DNA of 7,281 nucleotides from an uncultured candidate division Zixibacteria bacterium (GCA_913009765.1 CAJVYT010000215.1:1-7281); one strand, 5' to 3'; shown: positions 1 to 5,574, counted from the stretch's first letter. Notes: generated by a model not told the origin, from the sequence alone. Numbers and translations are program-made.

Positions 1-71
1 TTTTTTTTTTTTTAATGATACGGCGACCACCGAGATCTACACTCTTTCCCTACACGACGCTCTTCCGATCT
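1..71. other. Illumina adapter contamination at contig end
   Basis: Positions 14-71 match in full the 58-nt Illumina P5/universal TruSeq adapter as I know it, from AATGATACGG through CTTCCGATCT, preceded by thirteen T. This is library-construction sequence, not genome. It creates a false start codon at 15-17 and nineteen false N-terminal residues (beginning MIRRPPRS) fused in frame to the next gene. Genomic sequence begins at 72. Any gene prediction starting at 15 should be trimmed to 72 and called partial. Confidence 0.98.
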
Positions 72-566
72 AACCTGGAACGGGGCGTTATCGATGCGAC
101 AGAGTGGGTTGGTCCTTTGCACGATTTGAGGATGGGTTTTTGGCAGGCAGCAAAGTACTACTACTATCCGGGCTGGCATGAGCCAGGGTCATATCTCGAA
201 TATATGTTCAATAAAAAGGCATATGAGTCCCTGCCAAAGGATATACAGCAGATTATAGATGCAGTCTGCATGGAGAGTGAGCAGTGGACTCTGGCCCAGT
301 TCAATGCCCAGAATGGTGCTGCACTCCAGACTCTTATAGACAAGCACCATGTTGATCTGATCAAGTTCCCGGATAAGGTTATGAAAGCCCTGCGAAAATT
401 GTCCGAACAGGTGGTGGCGGAAGAGGCGGCCAAGGATGTCATGGCGACCAAGGTGAATAATTCATTCCAGAAATTCCGGAAGGTGATCGGCACCTGGGGC
501 GAGGTTTCTGAAAAGGCCTACTACGACGACATCCAGAAGAGGTACCCTCTGAAGGTAAAGGGCTAA
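72..566 (+). CDS. TRAP transporter substrate-binding protein, DctP/TakP type, C-terminal part
   Basis: C-terminal 164 residues of a periplasmic solute receptor of a TRAP (tripartite ATP-independent periplasmic) transporter, which would hand an organic acid to the DctQ/DctM membrane subunits. The family call rests on ERGVIDATEWVGP followed by YYYYPGWHEPG, typical of the DctP subfamily that includes the keto-acid receptor TakP, then the helical C-terminal stretch ending in KVKG and TAA. Full-length receptors are about 330-370 residues, so the signal peptide and N-terminal lobe are missing because the contig begins here. The in-frame ATG at 15 belongs to adapter and is not a real start. No dctQ or dctM is visible; what follows is a stress-protein start, a pairing known for TRAP loci such as teaABCD. 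The ligand cannot be deduced from this fragment. Confidence 0.9.
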   Translation, partial: NLERGVIDATEWVGPLHDLRMGFWQAAKYYYYPGWHEPGSYLEYMFNKKAYESLPKDIQQIIDAVCMESEQWTLAQFNAQNGAALQTLIDKHHVDLIKFPDKVMKALRKLSEQVVAEEAAKDVMATKVNNSFQKFRKVIGTWGEVSEKAYYDDIQKRYPLKVKG

Positions 567-599
567 TGAGGGCTAATCTGTATCTAAATTGAAGGAGGG

Positions 600-633
600 G
601 GGAAGTTTAGCGGTCTTCGCAAGACTTCTTCCC
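600..633 (+). promoter_or_regulatory. Two-part stem-loop in the dctP-usp spacer
   Basis: An outer stem GGGAAG (600-605) with CTTCCC (628-633) encloses a perfect inner stem GTCTT (613-617) with AAGAC (621-625) over the loop CGC. It begins within a G6 run and directly follows an SD-like GAAGGAGG (591-598) that has no start codon at a usable distance. It sits just ahead of the terminator hairpin. It could stabilise the 3' end of the receptor mRNA or be part of an attenuator; its function is inferred only from position. Confidence 0.4.
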
Positions 634-635
634 TG

Positions 636-670
636 AAAAGCCGACCGGTGCAGCCGGCCGGCTTTTTTTT
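636..670 (+). terminator. Rho-independent terminator after the TRAP receptor gene
   Basis: AGCCGACCGG (639-648) pairs with CCGGCCGGCT (654-663) with a single A-C mismatch, over the loop TGCAG, and runs into eight T (663-670). GC-rich stem plus T-tract is the classical intrinsic terminator. It lies 70 nt after the receptor stop and only 10 nt before the ribosome site of the stress-protein remnant, so it would end or attenuate transcription between the two. Confidence 0.8.
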
Positions 671-691
671 GTCTTCCTCAAAGGAGAAAAA

Positions 692-721
692 ATGCTTCCT
701 GATATCAAAAAGATACTCTAT
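692..721 (+). pseudogene. 5' remnant of a universal stress protein gene (UspA family)
   Basis: An AAAGGAG ribosome site (680-686) sits 5 nt before ATG at 692. The first ten codons read MLPDIKKILY, the usual opening of UspA-family proteins of this kind (MLPxIKKILYATD...). The eleventh codon onward no longer fits: the expected ATDLS-type continuation is absent and the frame runs through unrelated residues to a stop at about 821. Homology ends exactly where the minus-strand toxin gene ends (718-720). The gene therefore appears cut off by the arrival of the toxin-antitoxin module, and the rest of usp is not in the window. A stress protein next to a TRAP receptor is a known arrangement (TeaD with TeaABC). 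The identification rests on ten residues plus context, so confidence is moderate. Confidence 0.6.
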
Positions 722-1059
722 CCCAGACTGATCTTTAGAGCAGTGTCAACATGTTCCATAATGTCTCCGGAAAAGCGGCCTCTTTTTCTCACGATCCTTG
801 ATTTATCCAGGCTTTTTATTTGATCGCACTGGACGACACTTTTCTTATCCAATCCCCCGGCACCCTTTTCAACAAACACAATGACAGGATAGGGTTTTTT
901 TATATGTTCGGCGCCCCTTATGGGCAAAGCAATCACCAGGGGGCTATACTGGTTGCCAATATCATTTTGTACAACAACCGCTGGACGCGTCTTCCGAATT
1001 TCTTGTCCGAGGGCCGGATCAAAATCAATATCTATGACATCGCCTCTTTTTATCTCCAT
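718..1059 (-). CDS. mazF: MazF/PemK-family endoribonuclease toxin
   Basis: A 113-residue toxin expected to cleave mRNA and neutralised by the antitoxin encoded just upstream. The start chosen is ATG at 1059, giving MEIKRGDVIDIDFDP, because AGGAG (1071-1075) lies 11 nt before it and because this start overlaps the antitoxin stop by one base (TAATG), typical of coupled TA genes. An upstream ATG at 1089 would add ten residues unlike the family. MazF hallmarks are KRGDV at 4-8, KTRPAVVVQNDIGN at 23-36 with the RNase-family arginine at R25, and QCDQIKSLDKSR in the second half. Against B. subtilis MazF, as remembered, the threonine that works with that arginine is replaced by R48 (LPIRGAE). Length matches the family. 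The TAG stop lies on bases shared with the usp remnant, so the last one or two residues may have been lost. Confidence 0.92.
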   Translation of the reverse strand: MEIKRGDVIDIDFDPALGQEIRKTRPAVVVQNDIGNQYSPLVIALPIRGAEHIKKPYPVIVFVEKGAGGLDKKSVVQCDQIKSLDKSRIVRKRGRFSGDIMEHVDTALKISLG

Positions 1060-1316
1060 TATATGCCATCTCCTGAGGTAAAATCCCACTCCTTGCTACT
1101 CTCTTTGATAAACCCGTAATTGGCCGTGTATCCTTCTTTCATGGCCAATTCCATTTCTTCCCTCTCTTTTTGGACCAGACTTTCGGATATAAGCCTCCGG
1201 ATCAATTCGGCCCTGCTGGAATCAACCCTCCGGGCCAATTTGTCCAGCTTGTCAATAATAATGCCGGGCAATTCAATATTGATTCTCCTTTTTGTTTGAG
1301 CCAACTCTGTTGCCAT
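1059..1316 (-). CDS. MazE-like ribbon-helix-helix antitoxin
   Basis: An 85-residue antitoxin partner of the MazF-type toxin. Residues 9-45 (RRINIELPGIIIDKLDKLAR...AELIRRLI) form a ribbon-helix-helix DNA-binding fold: one short strand then two helices. The acidic C-terminal tail (EREEMELAMKEGY, then aromatic and acidic residues) is the usual toxin-wrapping part. I chose the ATG at 1316 over the one at 1331 because AGGGGG lies 6 nt ahead of it and would itself be coding if the longer frame were used. The stop overlaps the toxin start by one base, so the two are translated together. RHH antitoxins of this kind repress their own promoter, and a matching promoter with a palindrome lies directly upstream. 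Confidence 0.88.
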   Translation of the reverse strand: MATELAQTKRRINIELPGIIIDKLDKLARRVDSSRAELIRRLISESLVQKEREEMELAMKEGYTANYGFIKESSKEWDFTSGDGI

Positions 1317-1358
1317 AATTCGCCCCCTCATTTATGTATGATTTCATGATATGGAACC

Positions 1359-1387
1359 AGGATACCAATAAAAGATATCTTTATCAA
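1359..1387 (-). promoter_or_regulatory. Promoter and likely operator of the mazEF-type operon
   Basis: Read on the minus strand, TTGATA (1387-1382) and TATCCT (1364-1359) are separated by exactly 17 nt, a good sigma-70 arrangement about 45 nt before the antitoxin start. The perfect 12-bp palindrome AAAGATATCTTT (1371-1382) fills the spacer and touches the -35 box, the position expected for an operator bound by the RHH antitoxin. Autoregulation is inferred from the family; promoter and palindrome are seen directly. Confidence 0.6.
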
Positions 1388-1393
1388 CCATAA

Positions 1394-1603
1394 TATGCTC
1401 TCACCCTTGACACAGAAATCCATTTCGGCTTATGCTACTCTACCAAAAAGGAGGGTCTTATCGCTTCACTTTGTTTCGGATCTCTTACGAAAGCTGTCGG
1501 GGTGGATGACACGATCTTTTTATTCGAATACGTTGAATTACTACCGAAGCTGCATAGCAACGCTTGGACCACCAAAAAGGATGTAATTTTCAAATTATGG
1601 TAG
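1394..1603 (+). pseudogene. 3' remnant of an unidentified gene, no start codon
   Basis: A 69-codon open frame runs from just after TAA (1391-1393) to TAG (1601-1603). It has no ATG and no ribosome site, and reads YALTLDTEIHFGLCY...LFEYVELLPKLHSN...KDVIFKLW. The mix of alternating hydrophobic and charged residues looks protein-like, but I do not recognise the family. It is in the same frame as the phosphatidyltransferase ORF beginning at 1613, with only the TAG and three codons between them. It could be the tail of a gene formerly in operon with that enzyme and truncated on its 5' side near the toxin-antitoxin promoter, or an N-terminal part of the same protein cut by a nonsense mutation. It may also be a chance frame. 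Confidence 0.35.
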
Positions 1604-1612
1604 AGAACTTCA

Positions 1613-2365
1613 ATGGATAGGGTTGTTTCAATTATCATATCAGTGTCTTTTTCTCTCCTGATGTATCTGGGTTTTGTGGTTGCCTTAAAAAGCGAGAGAG
1701 TTAGAGGTTATATGGGCAGACATTGGTATTACCACCCAAATGCAATCTGTGTCTGGAGAGTGCTCATCGGTCTGTCAGGCATATTGCTATATTTTGTGGC
1801 CGGACAGCACGCCTGGGGCATCCTATTGTTTACCGTTTCAGCGGTCTTAGACGGTGTTGACGGTCTAATAGCCAGGAGATGCTTAACCCCTTTAGGCGAG
1901 GAACTCGATCCCCTATGTGATAAACTAACCTATTTACCCCCCATGTTCTTTTTCGCTTATATGGGCCTGATAGATGTGACGGCAGTATGGGTCCTGCTGA
2001 TCATAGAGGCCTGCGGGCAGTTCTTGATCAGATATATTATTAAGCGTTTTACAAAATTCTCTGTGGCTGCGAATAATTTTGGAAAGATTAAAGCGGTGTT
2101 GTGCTTTACCTTGATCATTTACTGCGCGCTTCTGGGTGATGCCTTACAAATCCCGGATTTTTCAGCGCAAATGCTTTATGTATGCATCATTTTGTCAATT
2201 TCATCGAGTGTTTTCAAAACCATAGCGAACCGTTTCTATGCAGACATTTTGTCAATTTTGAATTTATTATGCGGCATAACCGGGATATTCCTGGTCTTTC
2301 AAGGTCGATATGTATGTATATACGGCTATTGCTATCTTAGCCGGACATATCTTCGACCGGTTTGA
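1613..2365 (+). CDS. CDP-alcohol phosphatidyltransferase, N-terminal domain of a frameshifted tandem enzyme
   Basis: An inner-membrane enzyme domain that moves a phosphatidyl group from CDP-diacylglycerol to an alcohol in phospholipid synthesis. After a first membrane helix (residues 4-24) comes HPNAICVWRVL, then the family signature with all four aspartates: D80, D83-G84, A87-R88, G95, D99, D103. The AR-to-G95 gap is six residues rather than the usual eight. Further membrane helices lie around 107-135, 160-175 and 185-200. From residue 210 (DILSILNLLCGITGIFLVFQGRY) a second domain starts, resembling the opening of phosphatidylserine synthase, but after residue 233 the frame is lost and the last 17 residues (YLSRTYLRPV end) are nonsense. 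ATG at 1613 has only a weak ribosome site and lies nine bases after the preceding TAG. The alcohol substrate cannot be told. Confidence 0.75.
   Translation: MDRVVSIIISVSFSLLMYLGFVVALKSERVRGYMGRHWYYHPNAICVWRVLIGLSGILLYFVAGQHAWGILLFTVSAVLDGVDGLIARRCLTPLGEELDPLCDKLTYLPPMFFFAYMGLIDVTAVWVLLIIEACGQFLIRYIIKRFTKFSVAANNFGKIKAVLCFTLIIYCALLGDALQIPDFSAQMLYVCIILSISSSVFKTIANRFYADILSILNLLCGITGIFLVFQGRYVCIYGYCYLSRTYLRPV
2309..2320 (+). repeat. TATG tandem repeat at the frameshift point
   Basis: TATG at 2309-2312 is repeated at 2313-2316 and followed by TAT, 2.75 copies in all. Four bases equal +1 modulo three. Removing one copy joins the upstream and downstream phosphatidyltransferase frames as FQGRYVYTAIAILAG with no stop and gives an unbroken frame of 431 codons plus stop from 1613 to 2912. 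Confidence 0.7.
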
Positions 2366-2912
2366 TGGCAGGATGGCTGAAAAGCATGGGGGAACAAGGT
2401 TTGGGCCGTGGCTTGACGATATAGCGGATCTGGTCAGCTTTGGCGTGTGCCCGGGCTTATTGATCCTCTTTAAGGGTAATTTGGAGCTACCCTCTTTTAT
2501 TTTCGGGATTCTCTACTTCCTTGCCATAGGGTTTCGTTTATGGCGATATCTGGCCCATGACAAGGATGACAAGACCCTGCCCCCCGGTGTCTTTAATGGA
2601 TTGCCCAGCCCTGCTGGGGCTATGGTTGCTTTGGGTGCTTGTTTAGTCTGGGAAAATTTGTGGATGATATGGTCCGTTATCCTTTTAATCTCTTACCTGC
2701 TTGTGAGCCATATTAGGTTTGTTCATTTTGGAAGGGTGATATTACGCCGTGTTCCACGCTCCTTTGTTGTTATATTCGGCTTTATTATCGTATTCATCAT
2801 TGCGTATCTTATAAAAGCAAGGGATCCTGAAACGCTGGGGGCTTTACTCCTCATATCTTTTTTGACTTATCTGATAACGAGCAGCAAAATAATTATCACG
2901 AAAGGCACTTAG
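2310..2912 (+). CDS. CDP-alcohol phosphatidyltransferase, C-terminal (PssA-like) domain of the same broken gene
   Basis: Second catalytic domain in the +1 frame relative to the ORF at 1613. FDRFDGRMAEKHGGTRFGPW and LDDIADLVSFGVCPGLL match the CDP-alcohol signature followed by the ADLVSFG stretch typical of bacterial phosphatidylserine synthases. The four aspartates and both glycines are present, but the conserved arginine after alanine is glutamate (AE for AR) and the following gap is one residue short. Hydrophobic helices follow to about residue 190. The apparent ATG at 2310 has no ribosome site, and the ORF lacks the first membrane segment and the ILNLLCG entry motif, which sit in the preceding frame. 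It is therefore best read as the second half of one tandem-domain protein, not an independent gene. If translated alone it would probably be inactive. It ends with TAG, 130 nt before the transposon end. Confidence 0.72.
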   Translation: MYVYTAIAILAGHIFDRFDGRMAEKHGGTRFGPWLDDIADLVSFGVCPGLLILFKGNLELPSFIFGILYFLAIGFRLWRYLAHDKDDKTLPPGVFNGLPSPAGAMVALGACLVWENLWMIWSVILLISYLLVSHIRFVHFGRVILRRVPRSFVVIFGFIIVFIIAYLIKARDPETLGALLLISFLTYLITSSKIIITKGT

Positions 2913-3010
2913 CCGGTTTTTGTTTTCCTGTTTCTAAGCACAGCCAGCGAAGGCATGGGTGTCAGGCCTACACTGTTGACAATAAAGCAACCTGCATTTC
3001 AGAAGTTTAG

Positions 3011-3050
3011 GTCTGATTACACTTTGTTCCAAAATTTACATGAATCAGAC
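3011..3050. repeat. 8-bp inverted repeat abutting the transposon left end
   Basis: GTCTGATT (3011-3018) and AATCAGAC (3043-3050) are perfect inverse copies 24 nt apart. The second copy is the outer part of the transposon's left terminal repeat, so the first is an outward copy of the end sequence lying outside the element. It has no T-tract and does not look like a terminator. It could be a relic of another insertion, or chance. Confidence 0.4.
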
Positions 3051-3062
3051 ATCATAGCAAAT
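3043..3062 (+). repeat. Left terminal inverted repeat of the insertion sequence
   Basis: AATCAGACATCATAGCAAAT, reading inward; it differs from the right end at three positions. It lies 37 nt beyond the transposase stop codon. Confidence 0.65.
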
Positions 3063-3099
3063 TGGATTTTTTCCCAAGTTAAAAAGGGCACCAACATTT

Positions 3100-5391
3100 T
3101 CAATGGCTGACAGCGTGGTGCGGTATCCGGGATATGTGGAAAGATAATTTAACATTCAGCCTGCCTACTAACTTGATCACTTTTTGGTTGAGCAAACGAC
3201 AGAAGTGTTCAGCCGCTTTTCGATGTTTCTTGTTTTCAATCCAATCTAATATCACGAATAGTGTTTGCCCAATTAGCTTGACGTACCCGGCCCTGGTTGT
3301 AATCATGTCAAGTACTGGTTTGATATCCCGGTGATCATCATAACAGTCCCTGAAAATCTCCACTAGTCTTTCTCGAGAATGAAAGGCCATAAACTGCATG
3401 AGATCGTAAAGCTTTTTCTTCTCCAAATCAGCTCGACTCATCGCTTTTCCATCGAGGAGATCAAGAATTGAAACTTTGTCAGGCAGTGTGGGCAGTTTGT
3501 CTTCAAACTGGGCTATATCGTTGGTTTTTTCTCCCATTTCTGTGCGAAGTTTTAATATCTTATCGTCCAGGCGTTTGTCCTTCCGCCGAGCAAGTTTGCC
3601 TTGGGCGATCAATATTTCTCTTTCCAAATCATCGACTTCTTTTTTGAGCATCCTTATTGCCTTTTTGGTCAGCGGGATATCCGGGTTTTCAATTAGAGGT
3701 TGTTGCTCAAGTTCCTTGATGTCGTATCCGGGATGGTAGTTGAGATTGAATCGGGCCATCATTTCCTTGAAGAAGTTTTCCGAATCGCCCCAGCGTTGAA
3801 GCATATAATAAGCGATATCGTAAAAGGGCTTGGAAGTGTTGTTTGTGTAAATCCCCACCCTTTTCCCAGTTTCTATATTTTTGATAACAACCAGACGCAA
3901 CGTCATCGAAGAAGGTGTGTTTCGGCCATCTTTTTTAGCGGTTTGAATCGTTTCTTTCACCGTACGAAGTTCTTCTGCCACAAGATATCTTTTGTCTTTA
4001 AAGAAAATTCCGACAGAAAAAGACTCCTCAGGAATACGGGTAAGAGATTTGTCTGCTAAATATTTGGCCCAGGTAACAAAATCCGCCTTTTCACTTAGCT
4101 CCTTGAAAAAGTGGACCCCATATCCGCCACGATCAAATACTAACATGGGCCGGGGAATCCCTAATTCTATCAGCTTATCGGCAGCACGGGAAATCATGGG
4201 GCGGAAATCTATCTCATTGGACTCAGTAAAAAAAAATAGGGGCTTTCCCTGAAGATCAGTAACCGCATAAAGCTCATTGCCCCGCATAGCCAAACGCCTG
4301 ACCGTAAAGTAACCCTTGGCAATGACCTTAAGCCCGTAATAGGGTAAAAAATGCCCGTCAATAAAAAATACTTCCGGATTGATTTGGCCCTGCTGAAGAA
4401 GCCGACCAGCAAATCCGTCAATCAGGTCTCCACTGAAACTGAGTTCGGCCATCTGTCCCATATGCTTCCTTATCGTCTCCTTATCCGCACTCTTATTTAT
4501 GCCGACAAGGACTCCCAGTTCAGAGGCATCAACCAGCTTAAGCGCTTCAATAGATGGGATGCTTAGATTAACACTATGAAAAAGAGTGGCAAGGATTTCC
4601 CAACTCTGATAACTTGCCCAAGGCTTTACAGGAAAAGGTGATAAAAGGTCTTCAAACCCTATCTCCTGCAAATATATATGATGCATAAGGCCGCCACAAA
4701 AACTGTGGCGTTCTCCTTGCTGCAATCGCTCTATAAGCCGTTTATCTGTTTCCTTTTCTCCCTTTGGCGTCGCCTCCTTTTCTGATTCCTCACTCTTCTC
4801 TTTAAGCTCCGGATCTCTTTCAAAATTGAGTCGAAGCTGTCGACCATCGTGAGCTTCTTTGTCAATAGATTCAGCTATTTCGGCCAGCCCTATAAGTTCC
4901 TTTTTACTTTTACTTTGCAGATTCTTGTCTCTTCTGTTGTCCGCCTTTTCAGTGCGAATCCTTGCTACCGCGCTACGTGAAATCTCCATATTAAGGTCTT
5001 CGGCAGCTTGATCAGCAATGGCCTGGTCGGTCCAGTCAGGATACTTCCTTTGCAGCTTCTTAATGTGGGAACGGATCTCATTGATATATTTATAAGGTGA
5101 CTTAAGTCCTCGATTATCTTCAAACACAGCCTCTAAACCCAGAAGCTTTTTGGTTCGTACCAGATTGAACACTGTATTGCGGTGAAAACCGCAGATGGTT
5201 CCGGCACGCTTCTGATGGCAAAACCCTCTTTCCACAAGTTCAATGGCCGCTATTTTCCGTTCATTAACATCGTCTGTTTTGAATCGAGCAACTGGTACGT
5301 ACTTGTAAAATACGGTCTTGATCAGATCTCCCTTTAGGTCATGCTCCTGGAGAATGATCAACTTGCCAACTCTTTCGGATTTGAGTATCAT
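3100..5391 (-). CDS. DDE transposase, 763 residues, IS4-superfamily-like
   Basis: The transposase of the surrounding insertion sequence, expected to cut and join DNA at its ends through an RNase-H-fold active site. Order of parts: helix-turn-helix around 43-82 (NERKIAAIELVERGF...RNTVFNLVRT); a second one around 119-150 (WTDQAIADQAAEDL...SRSAVARIR); a charged linker 150-228; the catalytic core with D345 (FIDGHFLPYYG), D420 (LVFDRGGYG) and probable E538 in YMLQRWGDSENFFKEM, which resembles the Y-R-E-K region of IS4-type enzymes; a lysine/glutamate-rich coiled coil around 575-632; and a helical tail. At 763 residues it is much longer than common IS4 transposases (about 350-480). The frame is uninterrupted, so the gene looks functional. 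The ATG at 5391 has no Shine-Dalgarno site, and a promoter lies immediately upstream. Confidence 0.85.
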   Translation of the reverse strand: MILKSERVGKLIILQEHDLKGDLIKTVFYKYVPVARFKTDDVNERKIAAIELVERGFCHQKRAGTICGFHRNTVFNLVRTKKLLGLEAVFEDNRGLKSPYKYINEIRSHIKKLQRKYPDWTDQAIADQAAEDLNMEISRSAVARIRTEKADNRRDKNLQSKSKKELIGLAEIAESIDKEAHDGRQLRLNFERDPELKEKSEESEKEATPKGEKETDKRLIERLQQGERHSFCGGLMHHIYLQEIGFEDLLSPFPVKPWASYQSWEILATLFHSVNLSIPSIEALKLVDASELGVLVGINKSADKETIRKHMGQMAELSFSGDLIDGFAGRLLQQGQINPEVFFIDGHFLPYYGLKVIAKGYFTVRRLAMRGNELYAVTDLQGKPLFFFTESNEIDFRPMISRAADKLIELGIPRPMLVFDRGGYGVHFFKELSEKADFVTWAKYLADKSLTRIPEESFSVGIFFKDKRYLVAEELRTVKETIQTAKKDGRNTPSSMTLRLVVIKNIETGKRVGIYTNNTSKPFYDIAYYMLQRWGDSENFFKEMMARFNLNYHPGYDIKELEQQPLIENPDIPLTKKAIRMLKKEVDDLEREILIAQGKLARRKDKRLDDKILKLRTEMGEKTNDIAQFEDKLPTLPDKVSILDLLDGKAMSRADLEKKKLYDLMQFMAFHSRERLVEIFRDCYDDHRDIKPVLDMITTRAGYVKLIGQTLFVILDWIENKKHRKAAEHFCRLLNQKVIKLVGRLNVKLSFHISRIPHHAVSH

Positions 5392-5408
5392 AATGACTGA
5401 TATGATAC
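5385..5408. promoter_or_regulatory. Inverted repeat over transposase start codon and -10 box
   Basis: GTATCAT (5385-5391) and ATGATAC (5402-5408) are perfect inverse copies 10 nt apart. One arm contains the transposase ATG and the other its -10 box. It could be an operator for autorepression or an RNA hairpin hiding the start codon from read-through transcripts; both roles are inferred from position. Confidence 0.45.
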
Positions 5409-5429
5409 CAAAAAAGTTTCGAAAGTCAA
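5402..5429 (-). promoter_or_regulatory. Transposase promoter
   Basis: On the minus strand TTGACT (5429-5424), a 16-nt spacer and TATCAT (5407-5402) match sigma-70 boxes at five of six positions each. The expected transcription start is only a few bases before the ATG at 5391, which fits the absence of a ribosome site and suggests a leaderless or nearly leaderless message. Confidence 0.5.
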
Positions 5430-5508
5430 GTAAAACTGAAAAATAATATTATCAATATTTTCAGCTATTTATGAATTTTCAATTTCCAATATGCATAGTT
5501 TTACTTGA
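5426..5508. repeat. Nested inverted repeats in the transposon right end
   Basis: TCAAGTAAAACT (5426-5437) and AGTTTTACTTGA (5497-5508) form a perfect 12-bp inverted repeat 59 nt apart. Inside it, CTGAAAA near 5436 and TATTTTCAG ending at 5464 form a second, near-perfect pair. The outer arm overlaps the transposase -35 box. It is probably a subterminal transposase-binding or regulatory structure. Confidence 0.5.
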
Positions 5509-5554
5509 GAATTGCCAGCTCAATGATTTCAGATAGTTAGATGATGCCGCTCGG

Positions 5555-5574
5555 ATTTGTTGTGATATCTGATT
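5555..5574 (-). repeat. Right terminal inverted repeat of the insertion sequence
   Basis: Read inward on the minus strand: AATCAGATATCACAACAAAT, 17 of 20 identical to the left end. A further TCAGATA (5529-5535) inverse to TATCTGA (5566-5572) lies just inside. Confidence 0.65.

Larger units (their letters stand above)
3043..5574. mobile_element. Insertion sequence, about 2.5 kb, one long DDE transposase
   Basis: Boundaries come from an imperfect inverted repeat. 3043-3062 reads AATCAGACATCATAGCAAAT; the minus strand of 5555-5574 reads AATCAGATATCACAACAAAT, 17 of 20 identical and both pointing inward. Between them lies a single transposase gene on the minus strand, with 37 nt to the left end and about 160 nt of AT-rich leader to the right end. 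The flanks ('ttacatg' left, 'ttaatat' right) show no clear target-site duplication, so the element may be old, or its outer edges may be a few bases off. The IS family was not assigned. Confidence 0.7.

Noticed and set aside
820..1119. 99-residue plus-strand ORF.
   Set aside because: Antisense shadow of the MazF-type toxin.
2300..2330. Programmed ribosomal frameshifting between the two phosphatidyltransferase ORFs.
   Set aside because: The site is a tandem TATG repeat with no slippery heptamer or rare-codon/stop +1 signal in the overlap; a four-base duplication explains the shift more simply.
2955..3110. 51-codon plus-strand ORF (MGVRPTLLTIKQPAFQKF...) between the phosphatidyltransferase and the transposon.
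   Set aside because: GAAGG lies only one base before the ATG, too close to act as a ribosome site; the frame crosses the transposon terminal repeat and the transposase 3' end, and no family is recognisable.
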